Below, one piece after another: positions 8,437-18,012 of a DNA stretch of 64,000 nucleotides. The stretch comes from Cytobacillus horneckiae (GTDB lineage: Bacteria > Bacillota > Bacilli > Bacillales > Cytobacillaceae): assembly GCF_002835735.1 (NCBI RefSeq), contig NZ_PISD01000015.1, positions 1 to 64,000 of the forward strand, read 5' to 3'. The notes beneath the pieces are model-generated. The model saw nothing but the letters and a program-made list of their open reading frames with translations, had not been told where the DNA came from and searched no databases. Position 1 is the stretch's first letter; each line of letters begins with the position of its first letter. A program made the translations under genes and the position numbers.

Positions 8437-9903
8437 GTGGTACATTGGAAAGAAAAACTAACTACATATACAGAACATACATCAAAGCATATGACCAGCA
8501 GACTAAAGAAAATAGCCATAGCTGCTTTTACTGCAGGAATGATAACATTTGCTGGCGGTACAGCAGCTTTAGCTAATAATGATTTTCAGACAGTATATTA
8601 TGTATATATAGGTGATCAATATTTTGGTACAGTCAATAACCCGCAAATGATAGAGAATATGATTGCAGAAGAGCTAGAAATGCAAGGGAAATCTTATGAC
8701 GGGTTAACGATGGCATTAGGTTCAGAGGTTTCCTTTATCCCAGAAAAACTATTTACAAAGGATTCCATGATAAATGATGAAGAGATTAGTGAGGAATTAA
8801 TGCAGGAAATCACAATTAAAGCAGAAGCAGCTGCGATTGAGGTTAACGGCGAGCCAATTGCTTATGTAAAAGATAAAGAACAGGCAGAGACAGTCCTTAA
8901 AGAATTAAAGCTCGAATACCTTTCTGAAAATGAATGGGAAGAGCTTGAGAATAGACCGGATACACTTGAACAATTACCCGAATTAGAGGAAGGCGAAACA
9001 CGGATTTTAAATGCGCTGTTCTCCGAAGAAATGACGATTACAACTGAAAAAACGGAAGCAGAAAACGTGCTGACTGTTGCAGAAGCAGTAGAATTGCTGC
9101 AAAAAGGGACGCTTGAAGAGAAGCATTATAAAGTTCAAGAAGGTGATTCTCTTAGCAGCATTGCTGATGACCATGATTTAAGCATGGATAAGCTCCTTGA
9201 GATAAATGATTTAGAAGCAGATCATTTGCTTAAAGTCGGGCAGAAGCTTAAAGTAACTGAACAGCAGCCCTATGTAGATGTTGTAATGAATAAAGAGGTA
9301 TTTAAGGAAGAAGAATTACCTTTTGAAACAGAAGTCATTGAAGATTCCTCAATGTTTAAAGGCGAAACAAAGGTTAAACAGGAAGGGAAGCATGGTGAAC
9401 GTACAGTTCTTTATCATATTACTGAAGAAAATGGCGAACAGGTAAACAAGGAAGAGCTTGAGGAAGAGGTTTTGGAAGAGCCTGTGAAGGAGATCGTCAT
9501 CGAAGGCACGAAAGATCCTGAAAAAGGTGATGGTGAATTCGTTTGGCCTGCAGTAGGAGGCTATATTTCAAGTGAGATTGGCCATCGCTGGGGAAAAATG
9601 CATAAGGGGATCGATATTGCGAGACCAAGCGATCGAACGATAAAAGCTGCAGACAATGGTAAAGTGATCTCTGCTGGCTGGGGCAATGGCTATGGCAACA
9701 AAGTTGAAATTGACCATCAAAACGGCTATCGTACAGTCTATGCACATCTCGACTCTATTTCTGTTAATGTAGGAGACACAGTTACGAAAGGCTCGAAGCT
9801 TGGCGTAATGGGATCAACAGGAGATTCGACAGGTGTACATCTTCATTTTGAGCTTTATAAAAATGGAAAACTAGAAAACCCGCTTGACTATGTTAAACAA
9901 TAA
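8437..9903 (+). CDS. Cell-wall M23 endopeptidase with LysM and G5 domains
   Basis: A 488-aa exported protein. A basic N-terminus and a hydrophobic signal or anchor segment (about 25-48, ending ALANN) precede a variable region, a LysM peptidoglycan-binding domain (about 230-275, HYKVQEGDSLSSIA), a G5-like domain (about 280-360) and a C-terminal M23 zinc endopeptidase. The metal motifs are visible: HKGID near 388, and HLHFE near 469 for the HxH site. It probably cuts peptide cross-links in the wall. The start is GTG with AGGAGG seven bases before. The location just upstream of walRK, with possible WalR boxes, fits control by wall homeostasis. Confidence 0.88.
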   Translation: MVHWKEKLTTYTEHTSKHMTSRLKKIAIAAFTAGMITFAGGTAALANNDFQTVYYVYIGDQYFGTVNNPQMIENMIAEELEMQGKSYDGLTMALGSEVSFIPEKLFTKDSMINDEEISEELMQEITIKAEAAAIEVNGEPIAYVKDKEQAETVLKELKLEYLSENEWEELENRPDTLEQLPELEEGETRILNALFSEEMTITTEKTEAENVLTVAEAVELLQKGTLEEKHYKVQEGDSLSSIADDHDLSMDKLLEINDLEADHLLKVGQKLKVTEQQPYVDVVMNKEVFKEEELPFETEVIEDSSMFKGETKVKQEGKHGERTVLYHITEENGEQVNKEELEEEVLEEPVKEIVIEGTKDPEKGDGEFVWPAVGGYISSEIGHRWGKMHKGIDIARPSDRTIKAADNGKVISAGWGNGYGNKVEIDHQNGYRTVYAHLDSISVNVGDTVTKGSKLGVMGSTGDSTGVHLHFELYKNGKLENPLDYVKQ

Positions 9904-9906
9904 ACT

Positions 9907-9952
9907 AAGGGCTGTTCCAAATGAAACTTATAAAGGAGCAGCTCTTTTTTTT
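9907..9952 (+). terminator. Rho-independent terminator after the M23 gene
   Basis: A 12-bp stem with wobbles (9907-9918 with 9935-9946), followed by eight Ts. The remaining 300 bases to walR hold no gene and presumably contain the wal operon promoter, which I could not place with confidence. Confidence 0.85.
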
Positions 9953-10260
9953 ATAGAAAAGAAATTTAATCACGTTAGGTGTTCGCATTTAAAATAGGGT
10001 ATGATTTAAGAGGGGCAAATCTCTTTGGCCTCACCGCGAAAAGTGTGCATATAAAGCAGAAAATCAAAAGTTCCAAAACCCTCACTTTACCATAAAAGCA
10101 AGAAATATGATACATTACAAAAGGTGCTTTCCTGCTTGTAACATGATAAAGTAGTAATTGCAGAATAGACATTTTTTACAAAAACAAATGATTCGCCAAA
10201 CTGGATTTTTAAACAATTGTACTTAAATAATAAAATTAAGAAATAAAGGAGAAACGACAG

Positions 10261-10971
10261 ATGGATAAGAAAATTCTCGTAGTAGACGATGAAAAGCCAA
10301 TTGCAGATATTCTGCAATTTAATTTGAATAAAGAAGGTTTTGAAGTAACTTGTGTGTATGATGGCGTTTCCGCCTTGGAAAAGGTAGAAGAAATCAAGCC
10401 TGATATGATTCTTCTTGATATTATGCTGCCGCAAAAGGACGGCATTGAGGTTTGCCGCGAGGTGAGAAAAAAGTACGATATGCCGATTATTATGCTGACA
10501 GCAAAGGATTCGGAAATCGATAAAGTACTTGGGCTTGAGCTTGGAGCGGATGATTATGTGACTAAGCCGTTCAGTACAAGAGAACTGATTGCACGTGTGA
10601 AAGCAAACTTGCGCCGTCATCAGCAAATTGCAGCGAAAGCTGGAGAAGAAGAAGAAACAAATGAAATCGAAGTAGGCTCACTTATCATTCACCCTGATGC
10701 TTATATCGTTTCAAAACGCGGTGAAACGATAGAATTAACTCATCGTGAATTTGAATTGCTGCACTATTTAGCGAAGCATATTGGACAAGTCATGACGAGG
10801 GAGCATCTATTGCAAACCGTTTGGGGTTATGATTATTACGGAGACGTGAGAACGGTAGACGTAACAGTTAGAAGGCTGCGTGAAAAAATCGAAGACAATC
10901 CGAGTCATCCGACATGGATCGTGACAAGAAGAGGTGTCGGATACTACTTGCGAAATCCAGAACAGGAGTAA
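10261..10971 (+). CDS. walR: Response regulator WalR (YycF)
   Basis: A 236-aa OmpR-type regulator. The receiver domain (1-120) has the acidic pair DDE near 10-12, the phospho-acceptor Asp in LLDIMLP near residue 53 and the conserved Lys in TKPFS. The winged-helix DNA-binding domain (about 135-232) shows [25 protein letters not shown]. WalR is the essential master regulator of autolysins and wall metabolism in low-GC Gram-positives. AAGGAG lies upstream of the ATG. It leads the walRKHIJ operon, 7 bp before walK. Confidence 0.98.
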   Translation: MDKKILVVDDEKPIADILQFNLNKEGFEVTCVYDGVSALEKVEEIKPDMILLDIMLPQKDGIEVCREVRKKYDMPIIMLTAKDSEIDKVLGLELGADDYVTKPFSTRELIARVKANLRRHQQIAAKAGEEEETNEIEVGSLIIHPDAYIVSKRGETIELTHREFELLHYLAKHIGQVMTREHLLQTVWGYDYYGDVRTVDVTVRRLREKIEDNPSHPTWIVTRRGVGYYLRNPEQE

Positions 10972-10978
10972 GTAGAAA

Positions 10979-12808
10979 ATGAATAAGGTTGGTTTCTTTC
11001 GTTCCATCCACCTGAAATTTGTTATCATCTATGTTTTATTAATTCTTGTTGCGATGCAAATTGTCAGTGTGTATTTTGTTAGGCAATTGGAAACAACATT
11101 AAATAATAATTTTAAAACAACGATTGAGGATAGTGTGAATCTGCTTGCCTACTACTTGGAGGAACAGATTGTAAAGGAGCGGTTTCCTGAAGAAGGAGAT
11201 TTGTCGCTTGAGGAGGATGTCAACAGACTTCTGAGCGACTATAATTCCGCTGATATTAATGAAGTCCAGGTGATTGAAGGCGATTCATTAAAGGTGCTCG
11301 GAACCTCGGATGTGGAAAATCGCTCTATTTTAGGACAAAAATTACCAGACCCATTGGTAAGATTGGCTATTTCTACAGGTCAGGAACAAAATAATGAATT
11401 TATTAATGATGCAGGACAGCGCATTTGGGTGCTAGTAAAGCCTATTATGCAGGATGATGAAGTGTTAGGCGCTATTCATGTATCAGCAAAAATTGAAAAT
11501 GTATATGATCAATTGCGAGAAATCAATAATATATTTTCAACAGGTACGGCAATTGCTCTTGCGCTAACTGCTGTCTTAAGTGTGCTGCTTGCACAAACGA
11601 TTACAAGGCCGATTACTGACATGAGAAAACAAGCACTTGCGATGGCAAAGGGAAACTATTCTCGAAAAGTAAAAATTTATGGCCAGGATGAAATCGGACA
11701 GCTGGCAATGACCTTTAATAGCTTGACGAGGAAGCTGCAGGAAGCACAGGCAACAACCGAAGGCGAGAGACGCAAGCTTTCCTCTGTATTAACCTATATG
11801 ACCGATGGCGTTATTGCAACGGACAGAAAAGGACGAGTCATTCTTATTAATGAGCCTGCCGCTGATATGCTGAATGTTTCACGTGAAACTGTGCTATCGA
11901 CGTCGATTGTTTCTTTACTTGGCTTAGAAGAGGATTATACTTTTGAAGAGCTTTTAGAAGAAAGAGAGTCTATTATATTAGACTACAGCGATCATAAAGA
12001 GAATTTAATATTAAGGGCCAACATTTCTGTGATCCAAAAGGAAACAGGCTTTATTAACGGCCTCATAACCGTTCTCCATGACATTACTGAGCAGGAAAAA
12101 ATTGAAGAGGAGCGCCGCGAATTCGTGGCGAATGTGTCACATGAATTGCGCACGCCGCTTACAACAATGAGAAGCTACCTAGAAGCGCTGGCAGATGGGG
12201 CATGGCAGGATAAAAACCTCGCTCCGAACTTTTTAGATGTGACGCAAACAGAGACAGAGCGGATGATCCGGCTAGTCAATGACCTTTTGCAGCTCTCAAA
12301 AATGGACAGCAAAGATTATCAGTTCAAAAAAGAATGGATTGATTTTGTTAAATTTTATCATCGCATTATTGATCGATTTGAATTTACTAAACAGCAAAAT
12401 GTCACTTTTGAAAGAAGATTGCCGAATCATGCTGATTTTGTCGAGATAGATGCAGATAAGCTTACTCAAGTCATGGATAATATTATTTCGAATGCGTTGA
12501 AGTATTCTCCGGAAGGCGGCAAGGTCACTTTTAGCATTGAGGAAAGGGACCAATTCCTCATCATTAGTATTTCAGATGAAGGAATGGGCATACCGAAGGA
12601 GAATTTGACGAAAATTTTTGATCGATTCTATCGTGTAGATAAAGCGAGAACTAGAAAATTAGGCGGAACAGGATTAGGATTAGCCATTGCGAAAGAAATG
12701 GTAGAAGCCCATGGCGGAGAAATCTGGGCTGATAGTGTTGATGGAAAAGGGACAACGATTTCCTTCAGCTTGCCGTATGTCCGCACTGAAGAGGATGATT
12801 GGGAATGA
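10979..12808 (+). CDS. walK: Sensor histidine kinase WalK (YycG)
   Basis: A 609-aa membrane sensor kinase with two membrane helices (about 13-33 and 183-203) flanking an extracytoplasmic Cache/PAS-like domain, then HAMP (about 204-256), a cytoplasmic PAS (about 265-370), HisKA with FVANVSHELRTPL (phospho-His near 387) and HATPase with DNIISNALKYS and GTGLGLAIAKEMVEAHGG. It phosphorylates WalR in response to wall state, and in B. subtilis it is held in check by WalH and WalI. A parS-like site is embedded in the PAS coding sequence. It overlaps walH. Confidence 0.98.
   Translation: MNKVGFFRSIHLKFVIIYVLLILVAMQIVSVYFVRQLETTLNNNFKTTIEDSVNLLAYYLEEQIVKERFPEEGDLSLEEDVNRLLSDYNSADINEVQVIEGDSLKVLGTSDVENRSILGQKLPDPLVRLAISTGQEQNNEFINDAGQRIWVLVKPIMQDDEVLGAIHVSAKIENVYDQLREINNIFSTGTAIALALTAVLSVLLAQTITRPITDMRKQALAMAKGNYSRKVKIYGQDEIGQLAMTFNSLTRKLQEAQATTEGERRKLSSVLTYMTDGVIATDRKGRVILINEPAADMLNVSRETVLSTSIVSLLGLEEDYTFEELLEERESIILDYSDHKENLILRANISVIQKETGFINGLITVLHDITEQEKIEEERREFVANVSHELRTPLTTMRSYLEALADGAWQDKNLAPNFLDVTQTETERMIRLVNDLLQLSKMDSKDYQFKKEWIDFVKFYHRIIDRFEFTKQQNVTFERRLPNHADFVEIDADKLTQVMDNIISNALKYSPEGGKVTFSIEERDQFLIISISDEGMGIPKENLTKIFDRFYRVDKARTRKLGGTGLGLAIAKEMVEAHGGEIWADSVDGKGTTISFSLPYVRTEEDDWE
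11875..11890 (+). other. parS-like ParB/Spo0J binding site inside walK
   Basis: TGTTTCACGTGAAACT matches the 16-bp bacterial parS palindrome TGTTTCACGTGAAACA at 15 positions. It encodes part of the NVSRETV segment of WalK, so it is read as protein and probably also bound by Spo0J. parS sites cluster around oriC, consistent with this gene neighbourhood. Confidence 0.85.
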
Positions 12809-14145
12809 CATATGAAAATATAAAAACAGTCATACTTGTTATTTTAGTGGGATCAAGTGTTTTATTCACTTGGAATCTGTGGACATTTCAGCCACATCTT
12901 GACCCGATTGAACCATCGAGCATGGCGGATCATCCAATCGGCACGGAAAAGGAAATTAAAGAAGTAGTAAAACCCTATCAAATCATGAACGTATTTGAAA
13001 ATGATAAATTGGTTGGCACAATGCATTCATCAGAAATGGATGGAGTCATCAAAGAAATCAGTGGCTGGACTTACGAAAAGATAGAAGACATATCAAACAG
13101 CATCAATGATATTCCTTCCTTTTTAATGAAGGAGGGGCACTCGATGATTCTCTTCCCTGATGAAGTTCCATTTGAATTATATCGCAATGTACTGAAGGTG
13201 GTTGATAAAGAGTCTCCGAACTTTAATTTTGATACCATTGTCATTGACTCAAATGATACAAACGAGGAGTTTGGCTTTGTTTACTTTTTATCGAGAAGCA
13301 ATCATCAAGTCTTCAGAGGGGAAATAGATGCTTCTTTCCTGCAAGAATATAAAAATAATCAATACGTCGCTTCTGCTTCCAGTGAAAACTTCGCTGAGTT
13401 TGATTTTATCCTAGGGGAAAATAACAAACCAATTTATCTTCCAGTCGAAGGCTTGACATTAAATAAGTGGATGTATTTACCTGAGGATATTGACGCAGAC
13501 AGATTAATGAAATCGCTTTTCAGTGAACCATCCGTCGTGCAACGAAGTGTGCAGTCCTCGACGAAAGAGTATACGGATAGCACAAGTATTATGAGGGTAT
13601 ATGGGGACAGAAATTTAATTTCCTTTAAAAATTTGTCGGTTGGCACTGATAGAATGATGGAATCTAATCCTTTACTTAGAAGAAGTATCGATTATATCAA
13701 TGATCATGGCGGCTGGACAGGCAATTATCGCTTTTTCTCTATGGATCCGGAAAGAGATCAGGTTGTATTTCGGTTATATCATTCAGCTGGTTACCCAATT
13801 TTTAGTGATTCGGCTATATCCAAGATAAAGCTGGAATGGGGACAAAATGCAATCAATGAATATGAGAGAGGCGATTTTTCTCTCGATACACTCATTTCTG
13901 ATGAGGCGGCTGAACCACTTCCATCTGGTGTGGAAGTAGTGAATTTACTAAAACGTATGCCGGGATTTGATATCAATAAATTACAAGATGTGACCGTTGG
14001 CTATAAAATGAGCAAAGATCAAGTATCGAAGCAAGAGGGCGTCAATTCAAATAGCCCTGACGTCATTAGCTTGGAACCGAAGTGGTATTATCGCTATAAT
14101 AATGAGTGGAAAATGTTTTCGCAGGAGGATTTCTTTAATGAGTAG
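12805..14145 (+). CDS. walH: WalH (YycH), regulator of WalK
   Basis: A 446-aa protein with a short cytoplasmic N-terminus, one membrane helix (about 7-25, VILVILVGSSVLFTWNLWT) and a large extracytoplasmic portion. It belongs to the YycH family, which together with YycI binds the membrane region of WalK and modulates its kinase activity. The frame is open two codons upstream (TTG), but ATG at 12805 is chosen; it overlaps the walK stop as ATGA, and the homologues start at this point. walI follows 17 bp downstream. Confidence 0.93.
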   Translation: MTYENIKTVILVILVGSSVLFTWNLWTFQPHLDPIEPSSMADHPIGTEKEIKEVVKPYQIMNVFENDKLVGTMHSSEMDGVIKEISGWTYEKIEDISNSINDIPSFLMKEGHSMILFPDEVPFELYRNVLKVVDKESPNFNFDTIVIDSNDTNEEFGFVYFLSRSNHQVFRGEIDASFLQEYKNNQYVASASSENFAEFDFILGENNKPIYLPVEGLTLNKWMYLPEDIDADRLMKSLFSEPSVVQRSVQSSTKEYTDSTSIMRVYGDRNLISFKNLSVGTDRMMESNPLLRRSIDYINDHGGWTGNYRFFSMDPERDQVVFRLYHSAGYPIFSDSAISKIKLEWGQNAINEYERGDFSLDTLISDEAAEPLPSGVEVVNLLKRMPGFDINKLQDVTVGYKMSKDQVSKQEGVNSNSPDVISLEPKWYYRYNNEWKMFSQEDFFNE

Positions 14146-14162
14146 GACAGGAGGAGGCAATT

Positions 14163-14948
14163 ATGGATTGGAGTAAGATTAAAACCATATTTATATTAAC
14201 CTTCCTCGTGCTCAATGTCTATTTATTGTATGAATATTTCAGTCTAACAAGCCAGGAAAGGGAAGTCATCCCTAAGAATTCATTGGAGGAAAGACTGAAG
14301 GGTGATAATATTACGATTAAACGTTCCCCTCCGAAAGAGGAAATGCGCGGTCAGCTATTAAGTGCGCAGCCGAAAGTACTTACTGAAACGGAGCTAAAGT
14401 CTCAAAAGCTTGAAGACCAAAAATCACTTGATGGCGCAGTCATACTTGATAAAGATGAGACGTTTAAAATCAGCAATAATTTTGATCCGAAAGAGCTGGA
14501 TGAATTTATCAAAGAAAATATTTTATATGGCGACCAATATCGCTTCTGGGAAAAGCGTGACAGTACAATCACTTATTATCAAGTATATGGCGATCAGATG
14601 TTTTATCAAAATAAAAATGCCCAGCTCACATTCTATTTGAACGAAGAAAATGAAATTGTATCCTATAGCCAAACCATGCTGGAGAAAATTGAAAAAATCG
14701 GAGAAGAAACAAAACTGATTTCGCCGATATCAGCGATTGAAATACTTATTAAAAATGGTAAGATATCACCTGATAGCGAAATTACTGATTATGAGCTTGG
14801 CTACCATACTTATGTAGATATAAGTACCACTCAAGTTTTAACACCAGCATGGCGTATTGTCATTAATGGGGAAGAAAATCTATTTGTACACGGCATTGCA
14901 GGAGATATCCTTGAGTTAAATAAAGAAGAGACTAAAACAGTGGAGTGA
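14163..14948 (+). CDS. walI: WalI (YycI), regulator of WalK
   Basis: A 261-aa single-pass membrane protein, beginning [22 protein letters not shown], with an extracytoplasmic domain built of repeats related to the YycH C-terminal region. It acts with WalH to restrain or tune WalK. GGAGG precedes the ATG. It sits between walH and walJ in the usual order, with 8 bp between its end and the chosen walJ start. Confidence 0.93.
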   Translation: MDWSKIKTIFILTFLVLNVYLLYEYFSLTSQEREVIPKNSLEERLKGDNITIKRSPPKEEMRGQLLSAQPKVLTETELKSQKLEDQKSLDGAVILDKDETFKISNNFDPKELDEFIKENILYGDQYRFWEKRDSTITYYQVYGDQMFYQNKNAQLTFYLNEENEIVSYSQTMLEKIEKIGEETKLISPISAIEILIKNGKISPDSEITDYELGYHTYVDISTTQVLTPAWRIVINGEENLFVHGIAGDILELNKEETKTVE

Positions 14949-14956
14949 GAGAAATT

Positions 14957-15751
14957 ATGTCTTTGCAATTTAGCGTTCTCGCGAGCGGAAGTACTGGGAA
15001 TGCCATTTTTGTCGAGACCGACAGCCATTCTTTTTTGGTTGATGCTGGCCTCAGCGGCAAGCAAATGGAAGCCTTATTCCAGCAAATCGACCGCGATATG
15101 AGCAAGCTATCAGGTATTCTAGTCACCCATGAGCATAGCGACCATATTAAAGGCGTCGGCATTGTAGCACGCAAATATAAATTGCCGATCTATGCCAATC
15201 AAAAAACATGGCAGGCAATGGATCCGCTTATTGGACAAGTTCCGACAGAGCAAAAATTCACATTCGATATGGAAACAGTAAAAACATTCGGCGGCCTCGA
15301 TATTGAATCGTTTGGCGTGTCACACGATGCCGCTGAGCCGATGTTTTACGTTTTTCACTATGGACAGAAAAAACTAGTTCTCATTACAGATACAGGCTAT
15401 GTCAGCGATCGGATGAAAGGGTTAATTTCCAATGCTGATGCCTATGTTTTTGAAAGCAATCATGATGTGCAAATGCTGCGCATGGGGCGTTATCCATGGA
15501 ATATTAAACGAAGAATATTAAGCGACGTCGGCCATGTTTCCAATGAGGATGCAGCCATTGCAATGGCTGAGGTTGCCGGAGATCGGACGAAAAGCTTTTA
15601 TCTTGCCCATCTAAGCCAGGACAATAATATGAAGGACTTAGCAAGAATGGCGGTCTCGCAAACACTTGAGGGCCGCGGCATTCGTGTGGGCGATCAATTT
15701 CAGCTGTATGATACTGATCCGAAAACCCCAACAATCTTAACCGCAGTTTAA
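14957..15751 (+). CDS. walJ: WalJ (YycJ) metallo-beta-lactamase-fold hydrolase
   Basis: A 264-aa MBL-fold protein with the metal-binding motif THEHSDH near residue 56, an early SGSTGN motif and later ITDTGY and HLSQDN motifs. The YycJ/ExoA family has 5'-3' exonuclease-like features and has been linked to coordinating division with replication; its exact substrate in the cell is unclear. The frame is open upstream from GTG at 14945, but ATG at 14957 fits GGAGTGAG and the conserved N-terminus. Last gene of the wal operon before a terminator. Confidence 0.93.
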   Translation: MSLQFSVLASGSTGNAIFVETDSHSFLVDAGLSGKQMEALFQQIDRDMSKLSGILVTHEHSDHIKGVGIVARKYKLPIYANQKTWQAMDPLIGQVPTEQKFTFDMETVKTFGGLDIESFGVSHDAAEPMFYVFHYGQKKLVLITDTGYVSDRMKGLISNADAYVFESNHDVQMLRMGRYPWNIKRRILSDVGHVSNEDAAIAMAEVAGDRTKSFYLAHLSQDNNMKDLARMAVSQTLEGRGIRVGDQFQLYDTDPKTPTILTAV

Positions 15752-15789
15752 AAAGGAAGCAGGAGGTGAGCCTCTTCTTCCTTTTTTTA
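15750..15789 (+). terminator. Rho-independent terminator after walJ
   Basis: AAAAAGGAAG...GAGG pairs with CCTCTTCTTCCTTTTT across a short loop, with one bulge, and runs into Ts. This separates the wal operon from htrC. Confidence 0.85.
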
Positions 15790-15963
15790 TTACGAAAAAA
15801 CAGCGAATGTATGAACAAATTCGTAAGATTGATGACTCGTTAAGCTTTTTTCTTAGCCAATCATATTTGAAGGAGTATAATTATGGGTATAGAGGAAGAA
15901 TAGATAATAGCAATTATTGTGGAGCTTATGCTCCGGGATTCCATAGAAAGGGTAGGTTGATTT

Positions 15964-17181
15964 ATGGGCTATTATGATGATCATACTGATTCAAGCCGCA
16001 AAAACCGACAAAAGGGAAATAAGGGCGGTTACTTATTATCAAGTGTAGCAGGTGTAATTATTGGAGCAGTGCTAGTTGTTGCTTTACTGCCTAGAATGGG
16101 CGATTTTGCTGGCATACAATTCGGCGATCAAGGTCAATCCAATACGAGTGAAAATGCAAATGTGGAAACAGAAAAAGTATCATTAGACGTTGTAACAGAT
16201 GTAACAAAAGCTGTAGACAAGGCAGGCGATGCCGTTGTAAGTATCTCCAATATTCAAGCTGCAGGCTTTTGGTCAAGAGAAGAAAATGCGGAGGGTGTAC
16301 AAGCAGGCTCCGGCTCGGGCGTCATCTATAAAAAAGAAGGTGATCGCGCCTTTATCGTCACCAACCATCATGTCGTAGAAGGTGCACAGCAGCTCGAGGT
16401 CAGTCTTTCGACTGGAGAAAAGCTGCCAGCTAAAATTGTTGGAACTGATGTGTGGACAGATTTAGCGGTCATTGAAGTAGACGGGTCGCAAATTAAAACA
16501 GTGGCAGAATTTGGCGATTCTGATGCGCTGAAAATAGGAGAGCCGGTCATTGCGATTGGAAATCCTCTAGGTCAATTCGAAGGCTCAGTCACTCAAGGAA
16601 TTATTTCTGGTTTAGAACGCACAGTACCAGTTGATATTGACCAAAACGGCACTGTCGACTGGAATGCTGAAGTTATTCAAACCGATGCGGCCATCAACCC
16701 AGGAAACAGCGGCGGCGCATTAGTCAATATTAGCGGCCAAGTAATTGGCATCAATTCAATGAAAATTGCCGAGTCGATTGTAGAAGGAATCGGCCTTGCC
16801 ATTCCAATCAACTTCACAAAAACAGTCATTGCTGATTTAGAACAGCATGGTGAAGTCAAACGGCCATTTATGGGCGTTCAGCTTGCATCGGTGAATGAGA
16901 TTCCAGGCTATTATCAGGAAGAAGCATTAAAGCTTCCTAAAGACGTAAAGTCAGGTGTAGTCATTAGCAGTGTCGAACCAAACAGCCCGGCATCAAAAGC
17001 AGGATTGCAGGATATGGACGTCATTGTCGAATTGGATGGCGAGCCAATTGTAGATGTCATTGACCTCAGACATCATCTGTATACGAAGAAAAATATCGGC
17101 GATGACATGAAAATCAAATATTATCGCAATGGCAAAGCAGAAGAAACAACCATGAAATTAGCACCAGAAAATACATTCTAA
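15964..17181 (+). CDS. htrC: HtrA-type membrane serine protease (HtrC/YyxA-like)
   Basis: A 405-aa S1C protease with a cytoplasmic head, one membrane helix (about 22-42), a trypsin-like domain and a C-terminal PDZ domain (about 310-395, SGVVISSVEPNSPASKAGL). The catalytic triad is visible: His in VTNHHVVEGA near 138, Asp in WTDLAVIEVDG near 169 and Ser in NPGNSGGAL near 249. It degrades or refolds damaged exported proteins at the membrane surface. In B. subtilis this locus holds htrC (yyxA); sequence alone does not fully separate it from htrA or htrB. Confidence 0.9.
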   Translation: MGYYDDHTDSSRKNRQKGNKGGYLLSSVAGVIIGAVLVVALLPRMGDFAGIQFGDQGQSNTSENANVETEKVSLDVVTDVTKAVDKAGDAVVSISNIQAAGFWSREENAEGVQAGSGSGVIYKKEGDRAFIVTNHHVVEGAQQLEVSLSTGEKLPAKIVGTDVWTDLAVIEVDGSQIKTVAEFGDSDALKIGEPVIAIGNPLGQFEGSVTQGIISGLERTVPVDIDQNGTVDWNAEVIQTDAAINPGNSGGALVNISGQVIGINSMKIAESIVEGIGLAIPINFTKTVIADLEQHGEVKRPFMGVQLASVNEIPGYYQEEALKLPKDVKSGVVISSVEPNSPASKAGLQDMDVIVELDGEPIVDVIDLRHHLYTKKNIGDDMKIKYYRNGKAEETTMKLAPENTF

Positions 17182-17188
17182 TGTAAAC

Positions 17189-17222
17189 ACAGGGAAGCAA
17201 TTGCGCTTCCCTGTTTATTTTT
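17189..17222 (+). terminator. Rho-independent terminator after htrC
   Basis: A 10-bp perfect stem (17189-17198 with 17205-17214) followed by a T-rich tract. Confidence 0.85.
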
Positions 17223-17239
17223 GTTTTGGTAAGATGAGA

Positions 17240-17501
17240 TGTGGATAAAATTAAAAGTATAGAAAATAACAGGAGGAAACAACCATGATTTATAGCTGCG
17301 AAGAGCATGTGGATATCGCCATCGATACAATTGTAGATGACTACGAAACGTTCCCGCAATTAACAAAGCTGAAAGATGTGGATAACTCACCAAAAACATG
17401 TGAATTCTGTCAACAACAAGCAATATATATGGTGGCGAACAAATGATTCCATACAAAATGTGGATGGATGATGTGGATATGTGGATAAGTTCTGTGGATA
17501 T
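17240..17501 (+). other. DnaA-box cluster upstream of rlmH
   Basis: Three exact DnaA boxes TGTGGATAA occur at 17240-17248, 17377-17385 and 17480-17488, and three one-mismatch TGTGGATAT copies at 17308-17316, 17472-17480 and 17493-17501, all in the same orientation. Several overlap the CxxH/CxxC gene. As far as I recall, B. subtilis has regulatory DnaA-box clusters outside oriC, one of them at yydA (rlmH), that titrate DnaA and dampen initiation. Confidence 0.8.
17285..17446 (+). CDS. CxxH/CxxC small protein
   Basis: A 53-aa protein with two putative zinc-ligand pairs, SCEEH (C5, H8) and TCEFC (C39, C42). It fits the CxxH/CxxC family (BA_5709 type) that sits before rlmH in many Bacillaceae; the function is unknown. 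AGGAGG lies seven bases upstream of the ATG. Its coding sequence contains one exact and one near-exact DnaA box, so part of its sequence may be constrained as DNA. Confidence 0.8.
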   Translation: MIYSCEEHVDIAIDTIVDDYETFPQLTKLKDVDNSPKTCEFCQQQAIYMVANK

Positions 17502-17526
17502 CTTGTTTATGAAATGAGGATGGCTT

Positions 17527-18012
17527 GTGAATATCTCAATTATCACAGTTGGTAAACTAAAAGAAAAATACTTGAAGCAAGGAATCGACGAATACTTAAA
17601 AAGATTGTCAGCCTATGCCAAAATGGACATCATCGAAGTACCGGACGAAAAAGCACCTGAAGAACTAAGCGAAACAGAAATGAACATGGTCAAACAAAAA
17701 GAAGGAGAACGAATCCTCGCCAAAATTCACCCTGACACCCACGTCATTGCCCTCGCCATCGAAGGCAAGATGAAATCTTCAGAAGAACTCGCCGACACCA
17801 TCGACAAACTAGCCACCTACGGCAAAAGCAAAATCGCCTTCATCATCGGCGGCTCCCTCGGACTAAGCGATGACGCCTTAAAAAGATCGAATGATAAACT
17901 TTCTTTTTCGAAGATGACATTTCCTCATCAATTGATGAAGCTGATATTGTTGGAGCAGGTTTATCGGGCTTTTCGGATTAATCGGGGGGAACCGTACATC
18001 TTTCAAGGGTAA
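17527..18012 (+). CDS. rlmH: Host RlmH (23S rRNA m3-pseudouridine1915 methyltransferase) with an element-altered C-terminus
   Basis: A 161-aa SPOUT methyltransferase that N3-methylates pseudouridine 1915 of helix 69 in 70S ribosomes. The SAM-binding knot motifs [13 protein letters not shown] and [28 protein letters not shown] are intact. Up to E155-P156-Y157 it is the host gene; after that the serine-recombinase element supplies the DNA, so the family tail HK* becomes IFQG*. The RlmH tail is reported to contribute to the composite active site of the dimer, so activity may be reduced or lost. The start is GTG. The native 3' end survives at 47196-47213. Confidence 0.9.
   Translation: MNISIITVGKLKEKYLKQGIDEYLKRLSAYAKMDIIEVPDEKAPEELSETEMNMVKQKEGERILAKIHPDTHVIALAIEGKMKSSEELADTIDKLATYGKSKIAFIIGGSLGLSDDALKRSNDKLSFSKMTFPHQLMKLILLEQVYRAFRINRGEPYIFQG

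Noticed and set aside
9975-10626. Minus-strand ORFs over the walR leader and start
   Set aside because: They are shadows: low-complexity, no ribosome-binding sites, and they overlap the certain walR gene.
17285-17446. Non-coding status of the DnaA-box region
   Set aside because: The 53-aa CxxH/CxxC gene is supported by a good ribosome-binding site and family motifs, so the boxes overlap a real gene.
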